From contig VFYV01000004.1 of NCBI GenBank assembly GCA_016871395.1, positions 1 through 64,000 on the forward strand: a stretch of DNA of 64,000 bases, read 5' to 3'. Source of the DNA: Actinomycetota bacterium (GTDB taxonomy: Bacteria; Actinomycetota; Acidimicrobiia; Acidimicrobiales; Ilumatobacteraceae). The notes beneath the pieces were generated by a model that ran no database searches, was not told the DNA's origin, and saw only the letters and a list, made by a program, of their open reading frames with translations. A program made the translations under genes and the position numbers. Shown here in pieces: positions 45,496 to 53,721 of the stretch (position 1 is its first letter; each line of letters begins with the position of its first letter).

Positions 45496-46485
45496 TCAGC
45501 GCTGTGCGCTCTCGGCGAACCAGCGGGCCAGATAGGTGAGGATGATGTCCGCTCCCGCGCGCTTGATGGCGGTCAATTGCTCGATGGCCACCGCGTCGTG
45601 GTCGATCCAGCCATTAGCCGACGCTGCTTTGATCATCGCGTATTCCCCGCTCACGTGATATGCGGCCACCGGAACATCGACGATGGAGCGCATCGCCGAG
45701 ATGACATCGAGATACGACAACGCCGGCTTCACCATGACCATGTCGGCGCCTTGCTCGATGTCGGCCAACACTTCGACGAGCGACTCGCGGGCGTTGCGCC
45801 AATCCTGTTGGTATCCCTTGCGATCGCCCCCACCGAGGATGTGCACGTCCACGGCGTCACGGAACGGCCCGTAGAGTCCCGACGCGTACTTGGCCGAGTA
45901 CGCCAGAATCACCGTGCTCGTGAATCCCGCCTCGTCGAGCGCGGCTCGAATGACCCCCACCTGGCCGTCCATCATTCCGCTGGGGGCACACACATGAGCA
46001 CCCGCCTTGGCTTGGGCCACCGCGGCCTTGGCATAGACCTCGAGCGTCCGATCGTTGTCGACGGAGCCCTGCCCGTCGAGGATGCCGCAGTGGCCGTGGC
46101 TGGTGTATTCGTCGACACAGAGGTCGGTCATCAGAACCATGCGATCACCGAGGTCCTCCCGCAGATCACGCAATGCCACCTGAACGATGCCATTTGGATC
46201 GAAGGCGCCGGATCCCACCTCGTCCTTCTTGGATGGAACACCGAACAGGATGACCGACTTGATGCCGAGATCGGCCAACTCACGAACCTCGCGTCGAAGA
46301 CTCGCGCGAGAGTGTTGGACGACGCCGGGAAGCGAGGCGACGGGAAGAGGCTCGTCGATATCCTCGCGCACGAACAACGGGGCGACCAGATCATCGACGC
46401 TCAGACGCGTTTGCGCGACGAGATCTCGCATGGCCTGGGTCGTGCGCAACCGGCGCGGACGAGAAGCCGGGAAACGAGCCGTCAT
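45496..46485 (-). CDS. hemB: Porphobilinogen synthase (5-aminolevulinate dehydratase)
   Basis: Condenses two 5-aminolevulinate molecules to porphobilinogen. 329 residues; Schiff-base lysines are K199 (YSAKYAS) and K253 (MVKPALSYLD). The zinc region reads DLCVDEYTSHGHCG, so the first and last cysteines are present and the middle one is aspartate, a pattern between zinc and magnesium types. It lies between hemD and hemL on the same strand. Confidence 0.96.
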   Translation of the reverse strand: MTARFPASRPRRLRTTQAMRDLVAQTRLSVDDLVAPLFVREDIDEPLPVASLPGVVQHSRASLRREVRELADLGIKSVILFGVPSKKDEVGSGAFDPNGIVQVALRDLREDLGDRMVLMTDLCVDEYTSHGHCGILDGQGSVDNDRTLEVYAKAAVAQAKAGAHVCAPSGMMDGQVGVIRAALDEAGFTSTVILAYSAKYASGLYGPFRDAVDVHILGGGDRKGYQQDWRNARESLVEVLADIEQGADMVMVKPALSYLDVISAMRSIVDVPVAAYHVSGEYAMIKAASANGWIDHDAVAIEQLTAIKRAGADIILTYLARWFAESAQR

Positions 46486-46500
46486 TCCATCAGTCTACGG

Positions 46501-46517
46501 GTACCCACACCGGGTAC
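46501..46517. other. Short inverted repeat between hemD and hemB
   Basis: GTACCC-ACACC-GGGTAC is a perfect 6-base hairpin with a 5-base loop in the 53-base gap between hemD and hemB. It has no T-run, so it is not a normal terminator. It might be a processing or attenuation site that sets the ratio of early and late genes in the transcript, or chance. Confidence 0.3.
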
Positions 46518-46538
46518 TCCGAGGCGAGGAAGTTCGAA

Positions 46539-47258
46539 TCAAGCCAACGCCCGCACGATGCCGGCGAGCGTTTGCTCGGCTGCCACCACGAACGAGTCGA
46601 TGCCGACTCGGCGAAGCGCATCGGCGGTCTGAGGACCCATTGCCACCACGAGTGGGGGTACGACGCTGCCGAACACGGCCACCCAAGCCTCGACGGAAGA
46701 CGCCGCGGTGAAGGTGATCGCATCGCAGTCACCCACCAATCGCGTGTCGACCCCCTCAGGGACCACGGCCACCGTGCGATACGAGTGCACCCGATCGACG
46801 CTCCATCCCTTTGCGCGCGCTGATTCCTCGAAGGCGTGACCCGCCGACTCGGCCACTGCCAACAGCACCCGACCACGGCCATCAGGGAACACCGCACCGA
46901 GTGAGGAACCCGTCTGCACGTCGGGTACCAGATCCGCTCCACCCAAAGTGGCCGCGGTACTCGTGCCGACCGCGGCGCGTTTCACGCTACGCGCATCGAG
47001 ACCGAGCGATTCCGCGGTGTCCACCACTCGTTGGGCTCCCTCGGGTGACGTCACCACGAGCCAGTCGTACTCGCTCAGTCGCCGCATCGCCGAAACGAAG
47101 GCGACACCACCGTCACTCGCGTCGCGCGTGGCCGTCACCGGCACCTCGACGACTTCGAAGCCCGATTCCCGCAACAGAGCGCTCAACCCGGCGGCACGCT
47201 CGGCCGCGCGCGTGACGATCACCCGCGGGCGCCGCGCTCGCGACGAACCGTCACTCAT
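46539..47258 (-). CDS. hemD: Uroporphyrinogen-III synthase
   Basis: Cyclises hydroxymethylbilane with inversion of ring D. 239 residues from ATG 47258 (MSDGSSRARR). The family is poorly conserved, but IVTRAAERAAGLSALLRESG, DWLVVTSPEGAQ and the late FTAASSVEAW with VAMGPQTADALRRVG are the recognisable stretches. Position directly after hemC (4-base gap) supports the call. The open frame upstream overlaps hemC and is not used. Confidence 0.92.
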   Translation of the reverse strand: MSDGSSRARRPRVIVTRAAERAAGLSALLRESGFEVVEVPVTATRDASDGGVAFVSAMRRLSEYDWLVVTSPEGAQRVVDTAESLGLDARSVKRAAVGTSTAATLGGADLVPDVQTGSSLGAVFPDGRGRVLLAVAESAGHAFEESARAKGWSVDRVHSYRTVAVVPEGVDTRLVGDCDAITFTAASSVEAWVAVFGSVVPPLVVAMGPQTADALRRVGIDSFVVAAEQTLAGIVRALA

Positions 47259-47262
47259 GCGG

Positions 47263-48141
47263 TCAGCCCCCGACCGCGACCCTCGCACGGCGCGCGAGTT
47301 CGCGCGCCCGCGCGATGAGGTCGCCCTGATCACCACTCGACGTCGTCATCGAGTCCACGTGATGACGCTCACCGTCGTCGGAGGCCAGGTACACCCTCAT
47401 CGACTCACCGTCGTCGAAAGCGCCAACGGGGAGCGTACAGCCAGACCCGAGTTCGGCCAGGAACGCTCGCTCACGCTCGACCGAGGTCCGCGACACCGTG
47501 TGATCGATGGCCGCCACCAACCCGTTGGTGCGAACGTCCTCGACCCGACATTCCACGGCCACACAGCCCTGCCCCACCGCGGGGATCATGATGTCGACGC
47601 TCAGATACTGCGCTATGCGATCGGTCCAACCCAGGATCTCGAGAGCGGCGGCGGCCATGACGATTGCTCCCGAGCCGGGGATCTTCTCCAGTCGCGTCGG
47701 GATGTTGCCTCGCAACTCCACGAAGGTCAGGTCGGGACGAAGCCGCGACAGTTGCGCCCGACGACGCACCGAGCCCGTCGCCACGATGGCACCATGGTCC
47801 AGCTCGTCCAGTGATCGCCCGACCAACACGTCGCGCGGGTCGCGACGTTCGACGAAGGCGGCGATACGCAATCCATCGGCGGTTGTCGACGGGAGATCCT
47901 TCGCGCTGTGCACTGCCAGGTCGGCGCGACCGTCGAGTACGGCGGACTGCACTTCCTTGACGAACACCCCCTGTCCACCAATGGTGTGCAACGGGACATC
48001 CTGACGACGGTCACCCGTCGTGTCGACGAAAATCAATTCGACATCCAAACCATGATCGGCGGCTCGCAGCGCTTCAGCGACATGTTCCGCTTGAGTTCGA
48101 GCTTGGAGTGATCCGCGGGTCGCGATGCGCAGCGCGGTCAC
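47263..48141 (-). CDS. hemC: Hydroxymethylbilane synthase (porphobilinogen deaminase)
   Basis: Joins four porphobilinogen units. 292 residues; the dipyrromethane cofactor cysteine is C235 in GSGCTLPVGA and the catalytic aspartate is D82 in SAKDLPS. ATRGSLQARTQAEH and GSVRRRAQL are the substrate-binding arginine regions. It starts at GTG 48141, 5 bases after hemA. Confidence 0.96.
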   Translation of the reverse strand: MTALRIATRGSLQARTQAEHVAEALRAADHGLDVELIFVDTTGDRRQDVPLHTIGGQGVFVKEVQSAVLDGRADLAVHSAKDLPSTTADGLRIAAFVERRDPRDVLVGRSLDELDHGAIVATGSVRRRAQLSRLRPDLTFVELRGNIPTRLEKIPGSGAIVMAAAALEILGWTDRIAQYLSVDIMIPAVGQGCVAVECRVEDVRTNGLVAAIDHTVSRTSVERERAFLAELGSGCTLPVGAFDDGESMRVYLASDDGERHHVDSMTTSSGDQGDLIARARELARRARVAVGG

Positions 48142-48146
48142 GATGA

Positions 48147-49409
48147 TCAGCGTAGGTCGAACAGGTCGCGCACCGCGGCGGCATTGCGCTCACCACGTGG
48201 AGTCCCGGCATCGTCCTTCAAGCGCACCGACATGTCGTGCAACAGCTTGGCGACGATGCCCTTGGTGAGAACTTCCACCGCTTCACGCTGATCGGCATCG
48301 AGCGAGGCCAGGCGGCGCTTCATGCGGTCGATCTCGGCGGTACGCACGTGGTCGGCCGCCGCGTGCAACTGCGCCACCAACGGAGCGGCCTGGCGCGCGG
48401 TGGTCTCGACGGTGAACCGTTCTACCTCCTCGCCCACGATGGAACGAACAGCGTCGGCCTCGGCGGCTCGCTGAGCCTGACCGCGCGCCGCCCAGTCACG
48501 CAGGTCGTCGATGTTCATCAGGGTGACCCCGTTGATGTCGCCCACCGAGCGCTCGACGTCCCGCGGAACCGCGATATCGACCAGGAACAACGGACGTTCG
48601 TTCCGACTGGCCATCGCCGACATCACCATCTCGTGGTCGATCACCGTACCCCCGGCGCCGGTGCACGTGACCACCACGTCGGCCTCGATCAAGGTCTCGG
48701 CCAAGCGATAGAACTCGGTGACCGAGCCGGCCACGCGATCCGCCAGATCCTGTGCCCGGCCGATCGTGCGGTTCGACACCAGCACTCGACCGACGCCCGC
48801 ACTGGCGAGGGCCACGGTGACCCCCTCGCCCATGTCGCCCGCACCCACCACGAGAACCGTCAGTCCTTCGACCGACCCCAGGCTGTCACGAGCCATGTCG
48901 ACGGCGGCGTGACTGACGCTGGCGGTGTGCCGACCGATCGACGTTTCCGAACGAGCACGCTTGCCGACCTCGAGAGCGTGGCGGAACAGCATGTTCAGCG
49001 TCGACAGCGAAGCGCCCTCACGTTGCGAACGATCCCACGCATCACGAACCTGACCGAGGATCTCGCTCTCGCCGAGAACCGCCGAGTCGAGACCGGCGGC
49101 GACCTCGAACAGATGCGTGACGGCGGCTTCGTCGTGCTGACTGTAAAGGTGGGGAGCCAACTCGTCGGCGGAGAATCCACCGAGTTCGCAAAAGAAATCC
49201 CTCAAATCCCCGTAGGCCCCGTGGAACTTCTCGGTCACCGCGTACACCTCGGTGCGATTGCACGTGGACAAAACCACCGCCTCGCGGATGTTCGGTCGCG
49301 ACATCAATCCATGGATCGTCTTGGCGATCGCGTCGTCGGCGATCGTGACCCGCTCCAGCAGGGCCAGGGGCCCCGTACGGTGGTTCACCCCGAAAACGAC
49401 GATCGACAC
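48147..49409 (-). CDS. hemA: Glutamyl-tRNA reductase
   Basis: Reduces glutamyl-tRNA to glutamate-1-semialdehyde with NADPH, the committed step of haem synthesis. 420 residues; the catalytic cysteine is C50 in STCNRTEVY, the NADPH site is VVGAGDMG, and GESEILGQV and HALEVGKRARSET are standard. GTG start at 49409. It follows rex after 33 bases, the same rex-hemA order known from Streptomyces, where Rex represses the operon when NADH is low. Confidence 0.96.
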   Translation of the reverse strand: MSIVVFGVNHRTGPLALLERVTIADDAIAKTIHGLMSRPNIREAVVLSTCNRTEVYAVTEKFHGAYGDLRDFFCELGGFSADELAPHLYSQHDEAAVTHLFEVAAGLDSAVLGESEILGQVRDAWDRSQREGASLSTLNMLFRHALEVGKRARSETSIGRHTASVSHAAVDMARDSLGSVEGLTVLVVGAGDMGEGVTVALASAGVGRVLVSNRTIGRAQDLADRVAGSVTEFYRLAETLIEADVVVTCTGAGGTVIDHEMVMSAMASRNERPLFLVDIAVPRDVERSVGDINGVTLMNIDDLRDWAARGQAQRAAEADAVRSIVGEEVERFTVETTARQAAPLVAQLHAAADHVRTAEIDRMKRRLASLDADQREAVEVLTKGIVAKLLHDMSVRLKDDAGTPRGERNAAAVRDLFDLR

Positions 49410-49442
49410 GGCAGTTACCTTATTCCCTGGTCCCGCGCAGCC

Positions 49443-50132
49443 CTAGGCGCTCGCGCTCTCGCCCGACCCCGGGATGGCGCGCATCATCGTGGCCCGACTT
49501 TGTTCGTGATAACCGAGTATTTGCAGTTCGAGGGCCAGATCGACCTTGCGAACGTTGACGCCTCGCGGAACCGAGATCACCACCGGGGCGAAGTTCAAGA
49601 TGCTGGTCACGCCGGCTCTCACCAGACGATCGGCCACTTCTTGCGCTTCGAGTGCGGGCACCGCGATTACTCCGATCGCGACCGAACGAGAAGCCACGAT
49701 CTGGGGCAACTCATCGATGTGTCGGACCCGCACACCACCGATGACCGAGCCGATCTTGCTCGGGTCCACGTCGACCACCCCGGCCACGGGAAAACCCTCT
49801 TGCCCGAAGCCTCCGTAACCCGACAATGCCTGACCGAGATTCCCCGCCCCAACGATCACCACCGGCCAGTCGTGATTCAGGCCCAGTTCGCGTTCGATTT
49901 GGTAAGTGAGGAAGCGAACCTCATAGCCGACGCCACGCACCCCGTAAGTGCCCAGATAACTCAGGTCCTTTCGAACCTTGGCGGCGTTCACCCCACCCAA
50001 CTCGGCCAACTGTTCGCTGGAGATCTGGTGAGTCTCGGCAGCCGACAACTCGTGCAGGATTCTCAGGTACACGGGAAGACGAGAGACGGTGGCCTCGGGA
50101 ATTCGACGTTGGGGGCGACCGGCCATGGGCAT
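49443..50132 (-). CDS. rex: Redox-sensing transcriptional repressor Rex
   Basis: Senses the NADH/NAD+ ratio and represses respiratory and haem genes. 229 residues: an N-terminal winged helix (ATVSRLPVYLRILHEL to KDLSYLGTYGVRGVGY) and a Rossmann domain with VIVGAGNLGQAL. ATG 50132 has GAGGA about 9 bases upstream; ATG 50126 is an alternative. It heads the rex-hemA-C-D-B-L operon and has a matching operator in front of it, so autoregulation is likely. Confidence 0.95.
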   Translation of the reverse strand: MPMAGRPQRRIPEATVSRLPVYLRILHELSAAETHQISSEQLAELGGVNAAKVRKDLSYLGTYGVRGVGYEVRFLTYQIERELGLNHDWPVVIVGAGNLGQALSGYGGFGQEGFPVAGVVDVDPSKIGSVIGGVRVRHIDELPQIVASRSVAIGVIAVPALEAQEVADRLVRAGVTSILNFAPVVISVPRGVNVRKVDLALELQILGYHEQSRATMMRAIPGSGESASA

Positions 50133-50144
50133 GACGCTAGGTCC

Positions 50145-50162
50145 TCGTGATCACATTCACGA
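50145..50162. promoter_or_regulatory. rex: Rex operator (ROP-like) site in front of rex
   Basis: TCGTGA-TCACAT-TCACGA is a perfect 6-6-6 inverted repeat. The known Rex site in Gram-positive bacteria is TTGTGA-N6-TCACAA, so ten of the twelve arm bases match. It ends 12 bases before the rex ATG and overlaps the ribosome site, so binding would block the promoter or early transcription. Confidence 0.6.
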
Positions 50163-50256
50163 AGTTACGCCTGTTTCTCTCGGTCCACGGCGAACGGTCG
50201 TTCGTCACCGACACCGGCCCCCCGCCGTCGGCTCGGTCAGGTCCTAACCTGCCCCC

Positions 50257-51009
50257 GTGACGATGAATGCCGCATTGGCTGCCGCCGCGACCTTGGTCGC
50301 CGCGGCCTTCGCGATCTCCACCATGGATCTGTGGCTGCGTCGTCGGCGCCCACACGATGGTGCGTGGGCGGTGTCACTGAGTTTGTTCGCTCTCGGGTCG
50401 ATGGCCTTGTGGTGGGCCGAAGCGCGCGGGTGGAGCCTGGCCTCGTTTCGCGTCTTCTTTCTCGCGGGCGCCGTCCTGAACGTCCCGTGGCTCGCCCTGG
50501 GGACGATCTATCTGCTGTTCGGCCGACGCGTGGGCGACAACACCCGATTGGGTTTGATCGGATTGTCCGGCGCTGCCACCGGCGTGGTGCTCGCCGCTCC
50601 CGCCGACGAGATCGTCGGCGACGGGCTTCCTCGCGGAAGTGAGTTGTTCGGGGTCGCCCCACGCGTGTTCGCCGCGGTGGGCTCCGGAGCGGCCGCGGTC
50701 GTCATCATCGCGGGTGCCTTGTGGTCGATCGTGCGGGTCCTGCGGGGTCGGGTGCCCGCCACGGCAGGTGCATCGCGTCAGATCACCAACCCCCGTCGCA
50801 CGGCACTGGCGAACCTCCTCATCGCATCGGGGACTCTCGTTCTGTCGGGCAGTGGCACACTCGCGGGTCGACTCGGCGAGGATCGCGCCTTCGCCGTCAC
50901 GTTGTTGCTCGGCATCGTGATCCTGTTCGCCGGCTTCCTCACCGCATCGGTGAGGCCCGTCGGGTCACAGCGCGCGTCGGAGAAGTTTGCCGAAGCGATT
51001 GTGCGGTAG
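50257..51009 (+). CDS. Multi-pass membrane protein of unknown function
   Basis: Not recognised. 250 residues with about seven hydrophobic segments and no charged motif that points to a function; the hydrophilic parts are a short loop WLRRRRPHDGAW and the linker LRGRVPATAGASRQITNPRR. It is divergent from rex, separated by 124 bases that include the Rex operator, so it could also be under Rex control. Its last 45 bases overlap the acyl-CoA ligase gene on the other strand. Confidence 0.75.
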   Translation: MTMNAALAAAATLVAAAFAISTMDLWLRRRRPHDGAWAVSLSLFALGSMALWWAEARGWSLASFRVFFLAGAVLNVPWLALGTIYLLFGRRVGDNTRLGLIGLSGAATGVVLAAPADEIVGDGLPRGSELFGVAPRVFAAVGSGAAAVVIIAGALWSIVRVLRGRVPATAGASRQITNPRRTALANLLIASGTLVLSGSGTLAGRLGEDRAFAVTLLLGIVILFAGFLTASVRPVGSQRASEKFAEAIVR

Positions 51010-52470
51010 CTCGTCCACCACCAAAACCTTCGACGGGCATTTGTAGCGGGCGATGTGGTCGTGACAGTGATCGATCAGGGAGTCCTCATCGGCTTCCGCG
51101 CCGGGTTTCAGCACCACGAACGCTCGCACCGCCTCGCCCGTGTGGGGATGCGACACTCCCACCACCCCGGCCTCGAGCACCGCCGGGTGACGCATCAACA
51201 CGTCTTCGATCTCGGCGGGATACACGTTGAAACCCGACACGATGATGAGATCCTTGACGCGGTCGACGAGATACAGGTAACCGTCATCGTCGACCAAGCC
51301 GATGTCCCCGGTGTGTAACCAGCCATCGCGATCGAGTACCCGGGCCGTGGCCTCGGGGTCGTCCCAGTAGCCGGCGAAGACGTTGGGACCCTTCACCCAC
51401 ACTTCACCGGAATCACCGACGGGCACGTCGTCCCCGCTCTCGTCGACGATGCGCACATCGACACCCTCGACGGCGCGACCGACCGAACCCCGTCGATTCT
51501 GAACGCCGACGGAGCTCGTCACCACCGGGGCCGCCTCGGTGAGTCCGTATCCCTCGCGCAGATCCACTCCGAATTTCTTGCGCAGACGCTCAGCGGCGTC
51601 GACGGGCATGCGCGACGCGCCGGTCAAGGCCAACCTCACCGACGCGAAAGCCGAGGCGTCGACGCCCTCCATCAGCGACATCGCGATCCAGATCGGCGGA
51701 GCTCCGGGCACGATGGTCACTTTGCGGTTGCCGAAAGTCTCCACGGCGGTCACCGGATCGAATCGCTGCACCAGCACGACGCACGCACCGGCCATCAACG
51801 ACATCCCGAGGACGACGTTCAACCCGAAAATGTGATACATCGGCAACACACCGAACACCACGTCGCCGTCCTTGATGTGATCGGTGGTGGACGAATTCTG
51901 AGAGATGTTCTCGAGCAGATTGAGGTGGGTCAGGGTCGCGGCCTTGGGCGACCCGGCCGTTCCACTGGTGAAGATGAGAACCGCCGGGTGGCCGTCGTTC
52001 ACGTTGACCCAGGGTTTGGCGGGACCCGCCAGCATCTCTTCGAAGGTCCGAACAGTCGCCGACCCCCGGAAGGACGGGGCACTGGCGGCGTCGGTGACGA
52101 CGATCCCCGTCAGCGATGCGAGACGACGGCGATCGACGCCCGCGAAGGACGAGACACCGGACGCCTCGACCAGGATCACCTTGGGATCCACGATGACCAG
52201 CTCGTTCTCGAGTTCGGGGGTGGGACTCAACGGGTTCAAAGGAACCGCGATCGCACCAGCACCCACCACCGCCATGTACGCCACCACGAACCACCGGCCG
52301 TTGCCACAGGCGAGGGCCACGCGATCGCCGTGTTCGACACCCAGCTCCGCGAGCGCCCCGCGGAACGCCTCGATCTGATCGCGCAGCTCGCCGTAGCTGG
52401 TGGTTCGACCACGACTGATGATCGCCGGCCGGGTGGCGTCGTGTTTGTCGACGATGGATGCCAGATTCAC
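50965..52470 (-). CDS. Acyl-CoA synthetase (AMP-forming), FadD-like
   Basis: A 501-residue ANL-superfamily enzyme that activates a carboxylic acid through an acyl-AMP. The P-loop is FTSGTAGSPKAATLTH, the A5 motif is REGYGLTEAAPV, A8 is WLHTGDIGLVDDDGYLYLVD, and the C-terminal lysine is in HNRFGKLLRR. Length and motifs fit medium- or long-chain acyl-CoA ligases; the chain length preference cannot be told. Confidence 0.9.
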   Translation of the reverse strand: MNLASIVDKHDATRPAIISRGRTTSYGELRDQIEAFRGALAELGVEHGDRVALACGNGRWFVVAYMAVVGAGAIAVPLNPLSPTPELENELVIVDPKVILVEASGVSSFAGVDRRRLASLTGIVVTDAASAPSFRGSATVRTFEEMLAGPAKPWVNVNDGHPAVLIFTSGTAGSPKAATLTHLNLLENISQNSSTTDHIKDGDVVFGVLPMYHIFGLNVVLGMSLMAGACVVLVQRFDPVTAVETFGNRKVTIVPGAPPIWIAMSLMEGVDASAFASVRLALTGASRMPVDAAERLRKKFGVDLREGYGLTEAAPVVTSSVGVQNRRGSVGRAVEGVDVRIVDESGDDVPVGDSGEVWVKGPNVFAGYWDDPEATARVLDRDGWLHTGDIGLVDDDGYLYLVDRVKDLIIVSGFNVYPAEIEDVLMRHPAVLEAGVVGVSHPHTGEAVRAFVVLKPGAEADEDSLIDHCHDHIARYKCPSKVLVVDELPHNRFGKLLRRAL

Positions 52471-52498
52471 GACTGATTCCTCCTCGTCGAACGAATAC

Positions 52499-52582
52499 TC
52501 ACAATTGCAAGAGTGAGATGATCCCCGCCACGAATATTGCGCCGAGCAACAGAACCATGGTCAACGTGGTGGCGGGCCGCAC
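52499..52582 (-). CDS. Possible 27-residue single-helix membrane peptide
   Basis: The gap of 162 bases between the SAM hydrolase-family gene and the acyl-CoA ligase holds a short frame, GTG to TGA, with a strongly hydrophobic segment TLTMVLLLGAIFVAGIISLL. The same frame runs upstream as an acidic stretch (SDEPVADYDYGDG) but lacks a standard start there. No clear Shine-Dalgarno is seen, so this is a weak call. Confidence 0.3.
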   Translation of the reverse strand: MRPATTLTMVLLLGAIFVAGIISLLQL

Positions 52583-52632
52583 ACCGTCACCATAGTCGTA
52601 ATCGGCGACGGGCTCGTCGGAACACCGAAAGG

Positions 52633-53523
52633 TCAGCGAGCGGGCGTGATGCTCACCGACACCGCCGTCGGTGCGGGCTCACCGCCCGGGGCCAGGAAAA
52701 CCTGATCGCCCTCTCCGATGGCCAATTCGGACGCGGCCGACGCCCGACCAACGGCGATGCACAACAATCCCGCGGAGTCGATCACCAGGCCCGCAACCCC
52801 CTGGCCGAGCGAATCGAAAGCTGTCACGACTTCGAAGTTACGAACATCACCTCCGATGGACAGACGCACCCGAACGATCTCGTCACCGAAAGCCGATCGA
52901 ACGTCGTCGAGCGACACGTTCAGCTGACAGTTGCCGAAGCGGTCGACCCAGAGGACCTCGCACGACAGACCACCGTTCTCTTCGCGGGGAATGGCGACGA
53001 CACCAGGAAGCAGGGCCCCGGAGTCGATCGGTGTTCCGAGATCGAACAGATCGACACCGTTGCACAGAGCGGCGGCAACCGGTGCCAACACGTCGCGGGC
53101 GGCGAAAGTCGAGCCGGGAGCACTCAGGTGGTGTTCCGCGCGGTCCAGCACGACAGCGCGACCAGCACCACCCACGAGGGCGACGCCCGGCGCCAACAAT
53201 CCATTGTCGGGTCCGAGGAAAACTCCGGCACCATCTGCCACCTCGATACCTACCAATCGTCGATCACCACCGGCACCGGGATCGACGCACGCGATCACCA
53301 CACCCTCGGTGAGATACGGAACGGCACGAGCCAGAGCAAGCGAAGCGGCCCGCACATCGAACGGGGCGATGCCGTGCGCCAGGTCGATGACGGTGACGTG
53401 CGGAGCCTCCTCACGAATGACCGCCTTCACCACGCCCACGTGCTCGGACTCGAGACCGAGATCGGAGATGAAGGACACCGTCGAGAATCGCGACCGCGAG
53501 CGATGATCATTTGTCTCGACCAT
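52633..53523 (-). CDS. SAM hydroxide adenosyltransferase family protein (DUF62)
   Basis: The 296-residue protein matches the DUF62 family, which splits S-adenosylmethionine to adenosine and methionine (and includes the fluorinase). Recognisable parts are SFISDLGLESEHVGVVKAVI, CVDPGAGGDRR (D81, R88) and LGPDNGLL, then a C-terminal domain from WVDRFGNCQLNV. Family members normally have FHGRD, whose histidine belongs to the Asp-Arg-His catalytic set; here it reads FAARD, with alanine at 141. Activity may therefore be changed or lost. The gene has a long structured leader. Confidence 0.88.
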   Translation of the reverse strand: MVETNDHRSRSRFSTVSFISDLGLESEHVGVVKAVIREEAPHVTVIDLAHGIAPFDVRAASLALARAVPYLTEGVVIACVDPGAGGDRRLVGIEVADGAGVFLGPDNGLLAPGVALVGGAGRAVVLDRAEHHLSAPGSTFAARDVLAPVAAALCNGVDLFDLGTPIDSGALLPGVVAIPREENGGLSCEVLWVDRFGNCQLNVSLDDVRSAFGDEIVRVRLSIGGDVRNFEVVTAFDSLGQGVAGLVIDSAGLLCIAVGRASAASELAIGEGDQVFLAPGGEPAPTAVSVSITPAR

Positions 53524-53548
53524 GTCGACAGTGTGTCTCTCCGTCGAC
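53524..53548 (-). promoter_or_regulatory. Hairpin that could hide the ribosome site of the SAM hydrolase-family gene
   Basis: GTCGAC at 53543-53548 can pair with GTCGAC at 53524-53529, directly before the ATG at 53523. The loop between them holds the only purine-rich Shine-Dalgarno candidate, GGAGAG. Opening of this stem would be needed for good translation, so it may be a second control layer. Short palindromes such as GTCGAC are common at this GC content. Confidence 0.35.
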
Positions 53549-53593
53549 GAAACGACGAGGCCTCGACGAAAAAACCGGACGAGAAATGCGACG

Positions 53594-53626
53594 GGGCCGG
53601 TGCCAACCCCCCGATGGCACCGGCCC
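53594..53626 (-). terminator. Strong hairpin, likely terminator or attenuator
   Basis: A perfect 12-base stem with a 9-base loop. On the minus strand it is followed after five bases by ATTTCT, and further on by a run of six T (53572-53577). It stops short of the SAM hydrolase-family start by about 70 bases, the position of a transcription attenuator. It could also end transcripts coming from proC. Confidence 0.5.
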
Positions 53627-53693
53627 TGTCGGCGCTGCCCTTGCGGGCGCGTCTTCCGGCTGAATCAGCCGGTGGTCTTGTGACCTGCGCCAT

Positions 53694-53721
53694 ACGTTAG
53701 GACCCGAAGGGTGGCAAGCAA
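53694..53721 (-). promoter_or_regulatory. Promoter candidate for the structured leader
   Basis: On the minus strand TTGCTT (53716-53721) and TAACGT (53694-53699) are separated by 16 bases. Each matches three bases of the -35 and -10 consensus, and TAnnnT is the usual actinobacterial -10. Transcription would begin near the first base of the closing stem of the leader. Confidence 0.4.

Larger units (their letters stand above)
53524..53693 (-). ncRNA. Structured 5' leader with terminator-like hairpin before the SAM hydrolase-family gene (riboswitch candidate)
   Basis: On the minus strand, downstream of TAACGT (-10), the RNA can form a closing stem GGCGC/GCGCC (53687-53691 with 53646-53650) enclosing two hairpins, GGTC-ACAA-GACC and CCGGCTG-AAT... 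type (53656-53672). A strong hairpin with a 12-base stem, GGGCCGGTGCCA/TGGCACCGGCCC (53594-53626), follows. The strand CACCGGC of the upper hairpin (53668-53674) can instead pair with GCCGGTG in the 5' arm of the strong hairpin (53618-53624), so two exclusive folds exist. It matches no riboswitch class I know. Confidence 0.4.

Noticed and set aside
53656-53691. Hammerhead-ribozyme-like core (CTGAT and GAA next to a three-way junction)
   Set aside because: The invariant CTGATGA and GAAA with the NUH cleavage site are not present; the match is limited to a few bases.
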